From Entoloma clypeatum (lineage: Eukaryota; Basidiomycota; Agaricomycetes; Agaricales; Entolomataceae), in assembly GCA_963565915.1 (NCBI GenBank), contig OY751490.1, positions 1,612,001 through 1,676,000 of the forward strand: a DNA stretch of 64,000 nucleotides, read 5' to 3'. Under the pieces are notes generated by a model. The model had not been told where the DNA came from. It did no database searches and saw only the letters and a list, made by a program, of their open reading frames with translations. The position numbers and the translations under genes are program-made. Shown here one piece after another: positions 44,416 through 56,055 of the stretch (its first letter is position 1; every line of letters starts with the position of its first letter).

Positions 44416-47400
44416 TCAGCTCCTCCAATACTGCGCTAAATCATGTATCCGATCCAACACCACTGTGATATACGACGTCTCATTCAACAGCGCCTCAAAA
44501 TGCTTGATCGCCTCCTCCTCCGTCAAATCCAGCCTGAACTTTTCTTGGATCTGCTCATGCACGTCGCGGTGTTTGATGTCAGGTATGTTCGCGTCCACCA
44601 TCAGGGCGACAAGGTTCAGGATCAGGTTCGTGCTTTTGCGAAGGATGCTGAAGGCGGTGAAGCAGAAGTTCTTGAACCGTGCGTAGTGGGGAGATTGTGC
44701 GCCGCCCATGCCATCGACCATTTCTTTGCAGACTTTGACAGGCGGTGGAAAGGGCTTGGGATCGCGACCGAGGATGTAGCCAAAGTCGACTGTAAAGGGA
44801 TAGTAGGTGGGGATTTTCAATCAAGGGGGAGAGTTGCGTACCATGGAAGAAATGTCCTGAAAAGGACGAGCAACGTTAGCAATTGTGACGATAGTTTAGA
44901 TAAAAGGGCTGGCTCACCATCTGGCGCAACTAATAAATTGTCCAAATGTCGATCACCCACCCCCAAGAGATATGTTACCACACAATACCCAGCTGCAAAA
45001 AAAAAATTAAGCCAGTCTCCTCAAGCAAAGCAACAAATCTGCAGACCACAACTCCTCACGAACGTATCAATAACCCCCGGCTCCACCCCACTTGTCCCCA
45101 CACTCCCCTCATCCGGATTATTCACTCTTAGATAATTCAACAAATTCCCATGCTCGCTCACAACCGCCGCAATCGTCTTACTCGGCACATACTGCACCAT
45201 CCCTTGGTGCTGACCCGTCGCCAGCACCCCATACGGTATCAGCTTCAAGTCCAGGCCTTCCTTCCTCAACAGCTGGTCCATCAGTGTGAACAGCTGTATC
45301 ACTAGCTGGTCCTGCCGCATGTCGTCCCCGTCCTTGAAGATGACCGGGTACTCGGACCCGTCGGAGCATTGGAAGGAGAGGAGGAGCGGGAAGAGGTTGG
45401 ATTTGAAAACGGAGGACTTGTCAGCGTTGATGCCTATTATTTCGATGCGGGCGTTGAGTGGAAGTGGGAGGGGCGGCATGGAGGCGAGGTTATTCTTGGG
45501 ATCGGAGAGGATGGAACGCAGTTTTTCAATCTTCTTAGGGCGCGGGTCTTTGGATGTGCGGAGCTCGCGGGCGCGTTTCGAGAGGGTGTCGATGAGCAGG
45601 CCTTGCCGACGCATCAACTCCCGCCGCTCGGAGCCATTCTCGGACTGGGATGAGGGCTGAGTGAGATGGTGGAGGATGAGGGGAAAGACAGGGATATACC
45701 TCCATAATCTTGTTCATAAACTTGAAGACAACCCGACCGTACATCTTCGCCATCACTTTATCTTCCAGAGCGACCTCGACCATCAAATACCAATAAAGTC
45801 GATTCCCAAGGACAGGATTCTTTACTCCACGTGCTATCAAAAAATCCGTCAACCCACTGTCGTCATAAGATATTGCGCTCGTGGTGGTTCTCGCCGACCG
45901 CTGTTCACTCGCTGTGCTCTCGAATTTGAGGGCCTGAACCAATTGCAGAAGATACAATAAAAGATCCTAAAGGGAAAATTAGTAGGATATGATATGCATA
46001 TGAGGGAAACTCACATCATCATCAGCCCTCATAAGTTGTTTAACAGCAAAGGCCCGGACACGCGAATCTACAGTCCCAGGACCCAACAACTCCAATGCGT
46101 CATCTGTGTCAATCTCTGTCCACTGCGGCAATAATTCCTCAACAGCTTGCTTGACCTCCGATGGATCACGCCACGTTACAGACTTGAGAAACTTCGTAAG
46201 ACCACGCTTGTCACGCGCGAGGTAGAAGCGGAATTTCCAGATGAGATCTTTCTCTTCCGAAGTCAAAATGTGACTCGGAGAATAACCCAGAATCACCTGG
46301 GAAAATGGATAGCATGGTCTTTGGCGTTTGTCAAGATACGATGACGACGTACGCCCAATTCATCTCGTATCTTGGCATTTGGTTTAAGCTCCCTATCGTA
46401 CGGACTGCTTCGATGACTACGGACGAGGCGACGATGTTTATCCTCTACGGGATTTTCACGAGAAGCTTCTGGGTCTACTACGACAGTCCAAAGGCTAGAG
46501 TCCGGTGCGAAAGAAGCTGAAATTGAGGCTGACACTGGTGTCTGAGATATCGTTGGAAGTTGTGTGGCAACGGGAAGTGCTTGTAGCTGAGCCTGTAGTT
46601 CCTGGATTTTATGAGACAGATTCCGAGGAACCATGACACAATCTTACTGGTGGCTCGCTGAAGATGATAGGAAAGTCAAACCTGGGCAAGTCAATGTACA
46701 ACCAAAGGTTTTCAGATTTCTCCGTCGCCGCCTGAGTGATAACGCGTTTTAGAACGTCGTGCAGGGGGGAGTCGATGAAGAGTTTACTGCATGTATCTCC
46801 TCCATTTTTCTGAATGCCAACTTGTCCAGCCAGTCCGATTTGGGAAGGTCACCTCGTTCGTATTTCTTAACAAGCTACGGTGCGATTCCTGAGAACAGAC
46901 TTCTCGGATGTGGACGAGGGTGCTGACCTTTTCGAGATTACCCATCTCGTCCCGCGTGCCCAACTTGCTTGGTGTGGTCGTCTCGAATGACCCATCTGCT
47001 TCCACCCCTGGCCAAAGGAACAAACGATGTTTTCCCCGACGCAAAGTCCTATAACCCTGTTACCGTCTGGAGAAAGGTAGTCCACAAGCAAACGCACCAT
47101 TTCTTTCCAAAGAGACGAAAAGTTGAACCCCCCACGGGTACTGCGGCGCGTGGTTCACCAATATCCCATACCGTAAACGTGATATGCGAGCTCAGAGGAA
47201 GATCGCAGTAACGAATAGGCAGCGTGATCCATTCGTTCCAGCTGATGAGACAGCGTCAAATGGGAATGAATTTGGTCCTGAAATTACAACTCACATATAG
47301 TTGTTCTTGAAAGCCTTGAAAGACGTCCGAAAGGGAATTGTGAGTGGTTTGTTGTCGGCGATGAGTTGACAAGTGACATAGAGATCTGAGAGGGTTCTTA

Positions 47401-47661
47401 AGCCGGGGGTTATTGGGCAACTTGGAGAAGGTTTCGAGGAATGCACGCACGGAGATTGTACGCCGTGGAATCTCAGCTCTGGGTTGTCCAGAAGCTTGGT
47501 AAATGGTCTTGGTCGCCGGATTCCCTGCAGCTGAGATCTGTGTCCGGGCCATTAGGAACTTGGGTCGTCGATAGAGGTATTACTGACATTCTGAAAGTAA
47601 CAGGAAGTTTCAGGTCTGAGAGTTTTGCGAATGTGAAGTCGTCACGGTTATCCTTGTCCAT
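44416..47661 (-). CDS. vps34: VPS34, class III phosphatidylinositol 3-kinase
   Basis: Makes PI3P from phosphatidylinositol on endosome and autophagosome membranes, in complexes with Vps15 and Vps30/Beclin (family knowledge). Start ATG 47661 ([20 protein letters not shown]) matches fungal VPS34 N-termini. C2 domain: [20 protein letters not shown] (about 47290-47380) and [16 protein letters not shown] (about 47180-47245). Then [20 protein letters not shown] (about 46650-46715), the helical PIK domain ([40 protein letters not shown]) and the kinase domain. The ATP-binding Lys is in [14 protein letters not shown] (about 45310-45350), the catalytic loop is [11 protein letters not shown] (about 44940-44970) and the metal motif [14 protein letters not shown] (about 44750-44790). 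The C-terminal membrane helix ends [12 protein letters not shown] at 44416. At least eight short introns; boundaries not all resolved. It appears complete. Confidence 0.92.
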
Positions 47662-48319
47662 GGCTAGAGTCCAAGACGAAAGACTGTTTGTTGCTAATGA
47701 CATCGCCCGTTACATATGACCTTGACCACTCTCCTCTTCATGAGCCATCATTCACTTCCACACCTGCCAGTGAAGAAACCTCTGATATAATACGACCTTT
47801 GAAAGGGGGACCTTCGTCAGAGGGAGGCCCATGATACGTCCACATCACTATTCTACTGTTGTCATCGCGTTCCTCCAGAGGGCTAGTTCAGTAGCCGGCC
47901 ATGGGAATGCATCGACTCAGTACCCGATGGCGTGTACAGCATTCCTCCAGCCTCAACTTTTGTTGGAACCACTTCAATAATATCAGTGAGTGTTTCCATG
48001 AAAAGATTACCTACGCATCCGACAGAATGTCGGCGTTCCTCCTGGGCACTGAATTTCATAACATAAGCCCATGGTCATATTCCAATCCAGTCCGAAAGCA
48101 TGTGCTATGCGTTCCTCGTCAACACCCCCTATGACCACCGTCACTGGCAATGGTAAAATCCCTGGCCAGGGCGCTGGATGAATAGTATGGTCAGAAAGCA
48201 CCTACACCTTCCGCCCCTGCTTCGGGGGCTGCATTTGTTGCCCATAAAGCGTTTCCGACCTGTCTTTCTCATCATTATCCACCGACGGATGCTGCACCCT
48301 CAGGGTGTTAAGATTGGTC
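47662..48319. other. intergenic, nothing recognised
   Basis: The presumed VPS34 promoter region (5' side at 47662). No clear TATA box or reading frame was assigned. Confidence 0.4.
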
Positions 48320-48825
48320 TCGCTTTATGGACACCAAGTGCTCTAGTTTCCCCGGGAGCCCCAACGCCCATAGTGAATCTCGGGTATGCAGGATATGCAA
48401 GCCCAGAGAGTGGTATAACCAATTTTCTTGGTATCCGTTATGCAGCTCCGTCTACCAGTCAGTCTTTACCATCCCTGTCATTACTTTCATGCAAAGAAAT
48501 TCCGGGTTTCAATTCTACGGGTCTATTTCATGAAGGGGCCTCAGTTAAATGGGACTCGTCAGCTTCTGAAGTGTCTTTTCCTCAAGTTTGTTCATGTCCT
48601 AGCAAAGACTCCCTGGGTAAGCCCTTGAATTTTTTGTCACTTTCTAGGATAATGACTTGCGAAACTAGTGGCAGATATGTGTTAGGCAGTGCCCAGGGCT
48701 GTGATTTTTGTTCGTCTGTCAAACTACTCTACAGTCGTAGTCGTCATCCAATATCGCCTTGATGTTCACGGGTTCTTGAAGTAGGGGGAAAAGGCACCCT
48801 CAACGGACTGTGTGCGTTTCATGTT
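48320..48825 (+). pseudogene. carboxylesterase pseudogene, N-terminal half
   Basis: Matches the esterase at 41971 in order: GAPTPIVNLGYAGYASPESG with NFLGIRYAAPS (about 48358-48455), GFNSTGLFHEGASVKWDSSA (about 48505-48565), then near 48735-48775 VVVIQYRLDVHGFL against VVVIIQYRLGLFGFL. Introns and frames are scrambled, the oxyanion HGGG segment is degraded, and nothing with GESAG follows. A decayed tandem duplicate. Confidence 0.7.
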
Positions 48826-49117
48826 CCTCTATCACGACAATCCACGATGGTACTTGAATATGAAACGGGCGAATTGTACAAGTGCGACGGGCTGGAAAGT
48901 CAAACTTGGCGTGCGCCAAATACATGCATTGTGATTCATAAATGACAGACGACCGTGATGACTTGTGTGTGAGAAGCACTATCTGGGTGGAACATGGCAA
49001 GTCCTACATAGGATATCGAATTTTTAGATCGAATTTGCAAAGTGGTAATGTGCAAGAATCAACGTTGTCGCCGCCCCTCAACCTACCATGGGTTAAACGG
49101 AAACTGAACGGGTGTAG

Positions 49118-50358
49118 TTAATCATCGGCGAATAGATTGATGTCTCTGTCTCCAAGATCCGCAAAATACCTTCGAGGCGCCACTGGCTCGTGTAATTCCC
49201 ACCCTAGGAGCAACAAACCACGGCTTAGAATTGGATTATTATTGAGAGTGCATGGCTCACCTGGCCCCCAAAGGGTTGTCCAAATAAACCTGAACAATTC
49301 CCTCGACATCGCTCTCCACATCATGACCATCGTCTTCGGTATCAGCAACCAGTTATCTGTTCCAACGAGCAACATGTTCTCGTCCCATCTCGCGATCACA
49401 TCGAGCAGCTCCATGCAACCGAATTGAAGGAAGTGTCGGCAGTTGTTGTTGATACGGTGGTAGGCCCCTAAGCGGTTTACGAGCCTTTGGAAGATTGCGC
49501 GGATATCTTGGGTTTCTTTGCGAGTCCATCCGACGAGAACGATGTAGTTCCGGACGGTTCCGGTAATCTTTTCCTCTTCCAGAGGAAGGAGTGGTCGGTC
49601 GCTGAAGAGGGGGCGGCGGCAACCTGCGTCAAGCCGAAGCTCATACTTGTGGCCGTTGATGAGGAGGACGAAGTGGCCGCAAAATTTAAAGATGGGGATG
49701 GACACGTAGACCGGGTTTCCGTACCTATGTGGAAAGTGAGGATGAGATATTGCAAGAAGGTGAATCTGTTGTTATACATGTCTGCGTTTTCGGCCAGTAT
49801 TGCATGTTCGTAACGACATCTCCAGTACCAGCCATAGAAGAGATTGAGCATGAAAACAGTACCGCAGAACGGGACAATCATTGCGATAATTGTCAGCCAT
49901 GGCTCGGAGTATTGGATGACGACGGGAATCATGAAGAGACATTGGAGGGAGATGCTGAGGCTGAGCATGTGTGCGATGACGAGTATCGTTCTACATCCGT
50001 ATCGCAGCAGTCGTTCCAGGAAATCGGTTGGGTGGGGGCTGTAATAAAAGACGTATCGCGATACTGAATTTGCGATATGTACTAGGTTCTTTCCTCACCT
50101 GAGATGAGTTGACTGATTGGAGCGAGGAACCGATAATCCAAACGCACATATGGCAACAAAAGTAGCGGAAACGACGACAGCCGTCGGAGTCCATCCCCAG
50201 ATACCCAGGTAAGAAACACAGAGCTTGGTCCATAGATATCCACCAGCGAATGGGTAGACGACAAGGAAGATGGCTAGACAGATCGTTGGAGAGTAGTTGA
50301 TGACTCGCCGGCCTAAAGATTCGCGAGGAGCGTCGGGTGTGAAGTCCAGGACATCCAT
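49118..50358 (-). CDS. membrane-anchored protein with NlpC/P60- or LRAT-like Cys-hydrolase domain
   Basis: Three exons, 50358-50099, 50038-49778 and 49724-49118, 375 residues in phase. Helices: VINYSPTICLAIFLVVYPFA, WTPTAVVVSATFVAICAFGL, ILVIAHMLSLSISLQCLFMI, WLTIIAMIVPFCGTVFMLNL. The C-terminal half then has GHFVLLINGHKYELRLD (candidate catalytic His in GHF), VLVGWTRKETQDIRAIFQRL and YHRINNNCRHFLQFG (candidate Cys in NNCRHF). The His..NC-x-HF arrangement is that of papain-fold PPPDE/LRAT/NlpC relatives in fungi. A membrane-tethered deubiquitinase-, amidase- or acyltransferase-like activity is inference. The start is uncertain: another hydrophobic stretch is open in frame above Met 50358 (to about 50472), with an acceptor-like TTGCAG in front of it, so an upstream exon may exist or have been lost. 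Confidence 0.65.
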
Positions 50359-50524
50359 CAGGCAGGCTAACGCATGGCAAGCCCAGGGAGCAATGGCGCA
50401 CAGGACAAGACAGGTTGTGCCAATGTTTACAAAGCAAACGGGCGCTGTGCGCCATCTGTGCCTGCAATTGTATTAACTTGATATATGGGGAAAACATTGA
50501 AGTTGAAGGTACGAGACAGGAAAA

Positions 50525-51458
50525 TCAATGCAGCGTTGCAAAGATTTTGTCTCCTCCAGGGAGGGAAGCTGTTGTCCCAGCATCGACTGGCATGATGACG
50601 CCAGTAATCCAGCGAGCTTCCTCACTGGCCAAGAACCGGACAGCAGCTCCACAGTCCCAGCCATTGCCCTCCGTCTGCAACAGGCTAGCCTTGCGACGAG
50701 TTTCTCTTATCTCGTTCGCCATACCTTGGCCGTAAAGCATCGGGGTGTACAACAGACCTGTTGTGAGAAGTCAATCTCCATGAAAAGAGCTGGTTTACTC
50801 TGCGCTCACCTGGACAAACGGCATTGACCCGAATCCCCATCGGCGCATGATGTACGGCCATAGCTCTGGTCATGTTGACAACCGCCCCTTTGCTCGTGGG
50901 ATACAGCAGAGCCGGAGTGCCTCCAACCATGCCGCAAATGCTCGCGATGTTCACGATACTTCCCCTCCCATAGACCACTCCAATTTCATTCCTCTCCATC
51001 GCAGGAACAGCGTATTTTGTCATCAGCACCATGCTGGTGACGTTGATTTCGAGACCCTTCGCCCACTGAGCCATATCGACCTCCACCGCAGACCCCAGAG
51101 CTCCTCCAATTCCAACATTGTTGACGAGGATGTCGAGCCGCCCGAACGTAGTAAGGGCTGATTCGACGGTATGTTTGCAATCCTGCTCCTTCGTCACGTC
51201 CGCCTTCACCGCGAGGGCTTTTCCCTCGCCGAACTCCTGATTGATCATGGAGACGGTGGCATCTGCCAACTCGAGGTTGATGTCGGAGCAGACGACCCGT
51301 GCGCCTGCTTCTGCGAGGAGGATAGCAGCCGCCCGACCATTGCCAATGCCGGACGCTAAAGAACCTGCGCCTGTGACGATGGCGACTTTGCCGTTGAGGG
51401 ATCGTGAAGGGCGAGGAGGGTTGGGGTAGCTGGCATTCGTGGACATGGAAAGTGACAT
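50525..51458 (-). CDS. short-chain dehydrogenase/reductase (SDR), 293 aa
   Basis: Two exons, 51458-50810 and 50757-50525, joined over a 52-nt intron (GTGAGC..CACAACAG) in frame. Classical SDR: cofactor loop VTGAGSLASGIG at about residues 28-39, NNVG, the serine region SIVNIASICG, active-site Tyr/Lys in LLYPTSKGAVV, and a C-terminal substrate loop ending WITGVIMPVDAGTT. The acidic residue after strand 2 (CSDINLEL) favours NAD(H). It is close to bacterial-type 3-oxoacyl-reductase/alcohol dehydrogenase SDRs; the substrate cannot be told. It ends 167 bp upstream of the presumed start of the membrane protein at 50358, same strand. Confidence 0.88.
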
Positions 51459-51503
51459 CGGAGATGGTGATCACTCCTAAGGGTTCTTCTGAATTGTTTG
51501 TAG

Positions 51504-51540
51504 ATTTTAGCAGAGCATCAGTGCTTTGGCTGGCCAGTAG
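51504..51540 (+). pseudogene. terminal-exon relic of a carboxylesterase
   Basis: After TTTGTAG the 37 bp closely match the last exon of the intact esterase at about 44191-44228 (..CAGAGC.TC.GTGCTTTGGCTGGCCA.TA). The Trp codon has become TAG. With the N-terminal half at 48320-48825 it brackets the SDR and NlpC/LRAT-like genes. Confidence 0.55.
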
Positions 51541-51963
51541 GTTCAAGGGGGAGGAGTGATCTGATCAGGTTTCACTGACGATTTTTGATGTTTCGTGAAA
51601 ATCGAAAATCCTCGTCTGTTTGCAGAATAGCATGATCACGCCAGTCCCGATGAGACGAGCCTCGACAGAGGGAACAGTATCGTCCCTTCATACCTCGTAC
51701 CAGTCCATGTCTACCTCTTGGCTGAGCGTCACAGACTATCCTGCCATGGCCAGCTTGCAGATTTTGAGTGGAGGCGAGGCTAGCCTGAGCGTAATATCAA
51801 TGTATACATAGGCAGTCTCAATATATGGAAGATGTTTCTAACCAATGCCAATGATGTTATAGCAGACGTTGCAGTCCGTGGCATGCCGCAGCCATGTATG
51901 AATAAAGTGATCTTTCGTGAGGGTATCATGATGGCCATAAGAAAATCAATCGATTGACTGATT
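51541..51963. other. intergenic, nothing recognised
   Basis: Downstream flank of the DUF6533-like gene ending at 51964. No supported feature. Confidence 0.4.
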
Positions 51964-53642
51964 TTATCCACCTCGCCAACTTCGATCTTGTCCTGTCACT
52001 ACGAAGTCCCCACTCCACAGAGTGTCCAACTCGACACCCGTGCTTCGTTCCATATGAGGATCGGTGATATTGATATGCCTCGTCGAGTAGAGGCCGGCAT
52101 CAGCCATTTCATGAAGGTTGAGCATAAGACGGGATACCATATTGACGGAGATTCTACAATGAATATTAGCAGTAAAATATAAAGATGGCTGGAGTGTTAC
52201 ACACGCGTTCGCGAACGTCGACAGACAGCCTTTGAGGAAAGGCTGGAAGTTGTACTATCAGAGCATGAAGGTGTAGTTGAATGTGGGCATACATACCCCA
52301 GGGAACTTGTAGAAGCATCGTCAGAAGAAAGGTTTAAATTGTACATTTGAGGATTGACTCACATAGAAAGTCAATATATTCCCTAAATTTGCAAGAGCCA
52401 TCACTCTGAGATGAAATTTAGGTGAGTGTTCCTACCCTGAGACCACAACTCACGCGAAGTACACTGCACCTAAGAAATGTTTAATATATCTGCTGCGGGC
52501 AACGAAAAAGAGCGCAATATCCACCATCTCTGAAGATAATTTGGACGACTGGTATTGGCCTGACCAAGATCCCAGACTCATACCTCCCTCTCCAGGTTTT
52601 TATCATAGTGAGAAAGAAGATAATAGAATCGTATACGAAGAGTGCTTCCCAACCCCCGGCGAGGCCTAAAATGCGCGACTTTCATTCAAAAGATACAAGT
52701 TGGCAGCGGAACGGAACTCACGAACAGCGCTGGAAAGATTATTTCGCGATGAGTCAAAGGGAAACGAAGAAATCTCAGCAAATTTACGTTATTGAAGAAG
52801 AGCCAAAATGGCATCCCCAGGATTGTTCAGATCCCACGCTTCTTTGTCCAAACAGTGACCACTGGAGTATTTTCAAGCCATGAACTATAACGGATGAGGT
52901 CAAGGGAAGCACATACACAAGCGACCCCAGCGAGGACGGCACCACTACAAGCCATGTAGGACAGGATACGTTTGGAGAAATTGTACAGGGCATATGTTCG
53001 CAAGGTAAGAAGAACTGGGATGAAGTCGGCTGTGCTGGAAAGTGAACCATGTTCGTATGGGAACTCACCGCAAACAAGGACCTGATTGGTGACGAGTTGT
53101 AATTGACGGAAGAGACTGTAACTGTGACAACTGTAGGGAAGATGATATAACGGAAAGGGGATTCAGTGGACAGCTGAAAGTCAAACCTCTTGAAAGTTGT
53201 GAATAAAGAACTCCCGAGAAACGCTGCGCTCACTTTGGGTGACAGTGTCAGAGAGGAAAGGATAGTGATTGCAAGATTGCTGAAAAATGCAAAATAACGG
53301 GTGAAAAAAAACCAATACGCGCTGCGAGATTTTGGACGCCGCCAGACACAATCGATTTCGATTCCTTTCGTGGATGTGTGTTAAGTGACTAAGTAGTGCC
53401 AGATGGATCCAGGGCACTTACTGAGAGTGATCAAGTGGTCGTAATACAGAAGCGCTATGCGTTGTTTAGCTTCCAAAGAAGGGTCAGAAACAGAGGCAAG
53501 ACCAACGTACTGATTCCTAACAGGCGGAGACAGTCGTGAACAAATCTTTTGAAATGGTTAGGACATTTCCCGTGAAGGATGCGTCAACTCACATCTCTTT
53601 TGTACTATCGAGTGGCGAGATTACATCCAGGGAATCGAACAT
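51964..53642 (-). CDS. DUF6533-like seven-helix membrane protein (paralogue 3)
   Basis: Start ATG 53642 (MFDSLDVISPLDSTKEM). Further exons carry ALLYYDHLITL (about 53420-53460), IEIDCVWRRPKSRSAYWFFF with RYFAFFSNLAITILSSL (about 53240-53370), and a run of small TM exons. The end is SVNMVSRLMLNLHEMADAGL (about 52080-52150) and a hydrophilic tail to stop 51964. About ten short introns, several unresolved. The loop after helix 1 (EIDxxWRRP..) and C-terminal SRLMLNLHE are shared with the copies at 28935 and 54211. Intactness in the middle (52200-53100) is not certain. Confidence 0.65.
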
Positions 53643-54210
53643 GATACCTGCCAAAGCGGAGGGCAGGAAAAACCGACGTCGTATGCAGCGAAGTCTACTT
53701 CTTCCCCAGGTTCATATGCATCAGGTTCGGACCAAGGCGCAACCACTTGGCAAACAAAGGCCGAGAGTTACAAGGATCATTCGAGTATCCCTAGTGACTC
53801 CCTGGTGATATGGATGTCGAAAACGTGTCATGGAGGTAGTCCGATACAAAATATGGGGTATATAATTGATACTCTGGATGACTTTGAATTCAAGAAAACT
53901 AACGTGTCATGTGGCTCTCCACCGAGTCACTGACCCTGCGCTGACTGGTCGTCAATTACTAAGTAGTCACTTCTGGTCGAGGTCCTGGGATTGATCGTGG
54001 GTTGAGCCTGACTCCAGGGTTGGCCTGATTAACCGCAAAGAGTCTACGCATCACGGTATAGCGGACCACGTACGAGTACTTAACATAGCACACGTCTTCC
54101 GAATTCACGCTCATCACTCGTGCTGGTTTTCATATGTTTTGAGTTATGTATGTGAGGGGCAACGTGATACATTCCAAACACCCATCGGAAGGTTGGAGTT
54201 CAAAGGAGGT
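53643..54210. other. intergenic between two DUF6533-like genes
   Basis: No gene recognised. It should contain the promoter of the 51964-53642 gene and the 3' end region of the 54211-55914 gene. An open plus frame up to 53808 has no support. Confidence 0.4.
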
Positions 54211-55914
54211 CTAAAATGATGGTTTGGATTCACCAGCTCTTGACCGTTGGGCTTGTAGCGGAATGCCAACATTCCAAACAGGGCTCGTTTCGAGATGGGG
54301 CCGGGATCCTATGAGAGAGTTGACATGGCGGCTAGGAGTGGCGATTTGATGAACGTTGAGCATAAGGCGAGACATCATCGTGACAGAGATGCTGTAATGG
54401 AGGGGTCAGAAGAAGACCAGAAGAATTGGAAATCCTCCACACACGCGCTCGCGAATGTTGATAGACCTCCCCTGAGGTAAGGCTAATGATTACGAGGTTA
54501 TTAAATCTCGACAAAAGAGCGACCGAATACACAGTACCCCGCAGAACTTGATGGAACGGATGAAGTGGAGTCAGTGTGTGAACCAACGCGAATGTGTCTG
54601 GCTCACGTAGAAAGTCATAATGTTTCCCAAGTTCACCAGCGCTATCACACTGAAAATCTGGTTTTCTTGCGATCGCATGAACGATAAAAATAGAGCTTAC
54701 GCAAAATATACAGAACCTGCACTCGGTCAAGTACCACGTTAGGATTATGGGCCAATATGACGACGTACCATCTCGGAACAGGAGGTAGATGATGGGAAGC
54801 CGATCTTGTCCAATAGCGGTCTCATGTCGAGCTTTCCATGTCTTTTTCATGGTGACGGAAAAGACAATGAGATCGTATACAAAGAGCGCCTCCCAAGCAC
54901 CCGCAAGACCTGCGACCGTCGTTGATAAACTAGATATATAAACAATATCCAAAGTACATGAACTTACGAATGGCTCTGGATGATCCCAGCGATGCTCAAT
55001 TGCGAGTCGCAAAAAAGAGACAAGGGTCAGAATCAACGTACGTTTCTTGGGATCGGCCAATATGGCACCCTGAACCCTGGACATAAGGTTCATTCTTCTG
55101 TCCAAATAAAGACCACTGATGGACTCTTGAATTTAGTAAAACCAGACTGTGTGAAGAATGCATACGCAGGCAACCGATACCAACAGGGACCCACTGCCGA
55201 CCATGCCAACGAGGACACGTAGCGATCCATTATACAGTGCGTATGTTCGCAACGTTAGGAGGACTGGATTACAAGTCCATTTGCGAAACTGTGTTATGGA
55301 ATGATCAAATGACTCACCACAAACAAGACTTTGATTAAATAGTAGGAGCGACTGTCGGAAAACGTTGGTCTCTCGACAACTGTAAGGGTGGGGGAGTTAG
55401 CGGCATCATGTGTAGGACGCATCAGATAGTCATGCCTCTGTGGAGCAGGCTTTGAACAACAAGGTCGAGTTAAAAAGATATAGACACACTTGTCGCGTTA
55501 AGTTCAAGAAATTGAGAACGGTGATCGCAATAGTGCCGAAGAAGGCGATGTAACGGTTGAGGAGGAACCACAAAGCGCCTTGGGATTTCGGCCGTCCCCA
55601 GACGTAGTCAATCTCTACACCTACAGAAGTCCATATAGTCGTTCAGACTGGCGCCATTTAGAATTGAACAACATGACGTGCCCAGCGTAACCAAATGATC
55701 ATAGAAAAGTATTGCTGTGAAGTTCTCATCTCAAAAAAAAGCCGAACAAATAGGATAGATGACGGACTTATAGAAAGAAGATGTAGGTATTCGTGGACAA
55801 TGCTGTTTACATGGATCACGGTTGTCAGCCACGATGATTAGAAGTATAAGTATGGTCCACTCACATCTCTTCCACACTGTCCATGGCCGAAACCAATCCC
55901 AGCGAATCCGACAT
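54211..55914 (-). CDS. DUF6533-like seven-helix membrane protein (paralogue 2)
   Basis: Start ATG 55914 (MSDSLGLVSAMDSVEEM). DYVWGRPKSQGALWFLLNRY and IAFFGTIAITVLNFLNLT lie at about 55495-55610. AGAWEALFVYDLIVFSVTMK, KTWKARH and PIIYLLFRDG (about 54780-54920) form TM5/TM6. The final exon ISVTMMSRLMLNVHQIATPS (about 54340-54400) leads into a hydrophilic tail to stop 54211. Same order and spacing as paralogue 3 downstream, so the two are a tandem pair on one strand. Splice sites for some exons are unresolved. Confidence 0.68.
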
Positions 55915-56055
55915 GCTGAATGCCAAGACTCAGGCGGTAGTAGAAGGGAAGGGGCTGTTGCCGGAGTGTTGTGTAACTGTCCATATGGCTGTTCTACATA
56001 ATATCCCACATTCTATCACCGTTGTGACTGGTCGCATTGTAACCGTACGAGATTA

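Noticed and set aside
44443..45135. 230-codon plus-strand frame
   Set aside because: Shadow of the VPS34 C-terminal exons, which carry the kinase motifs on the minus strand.
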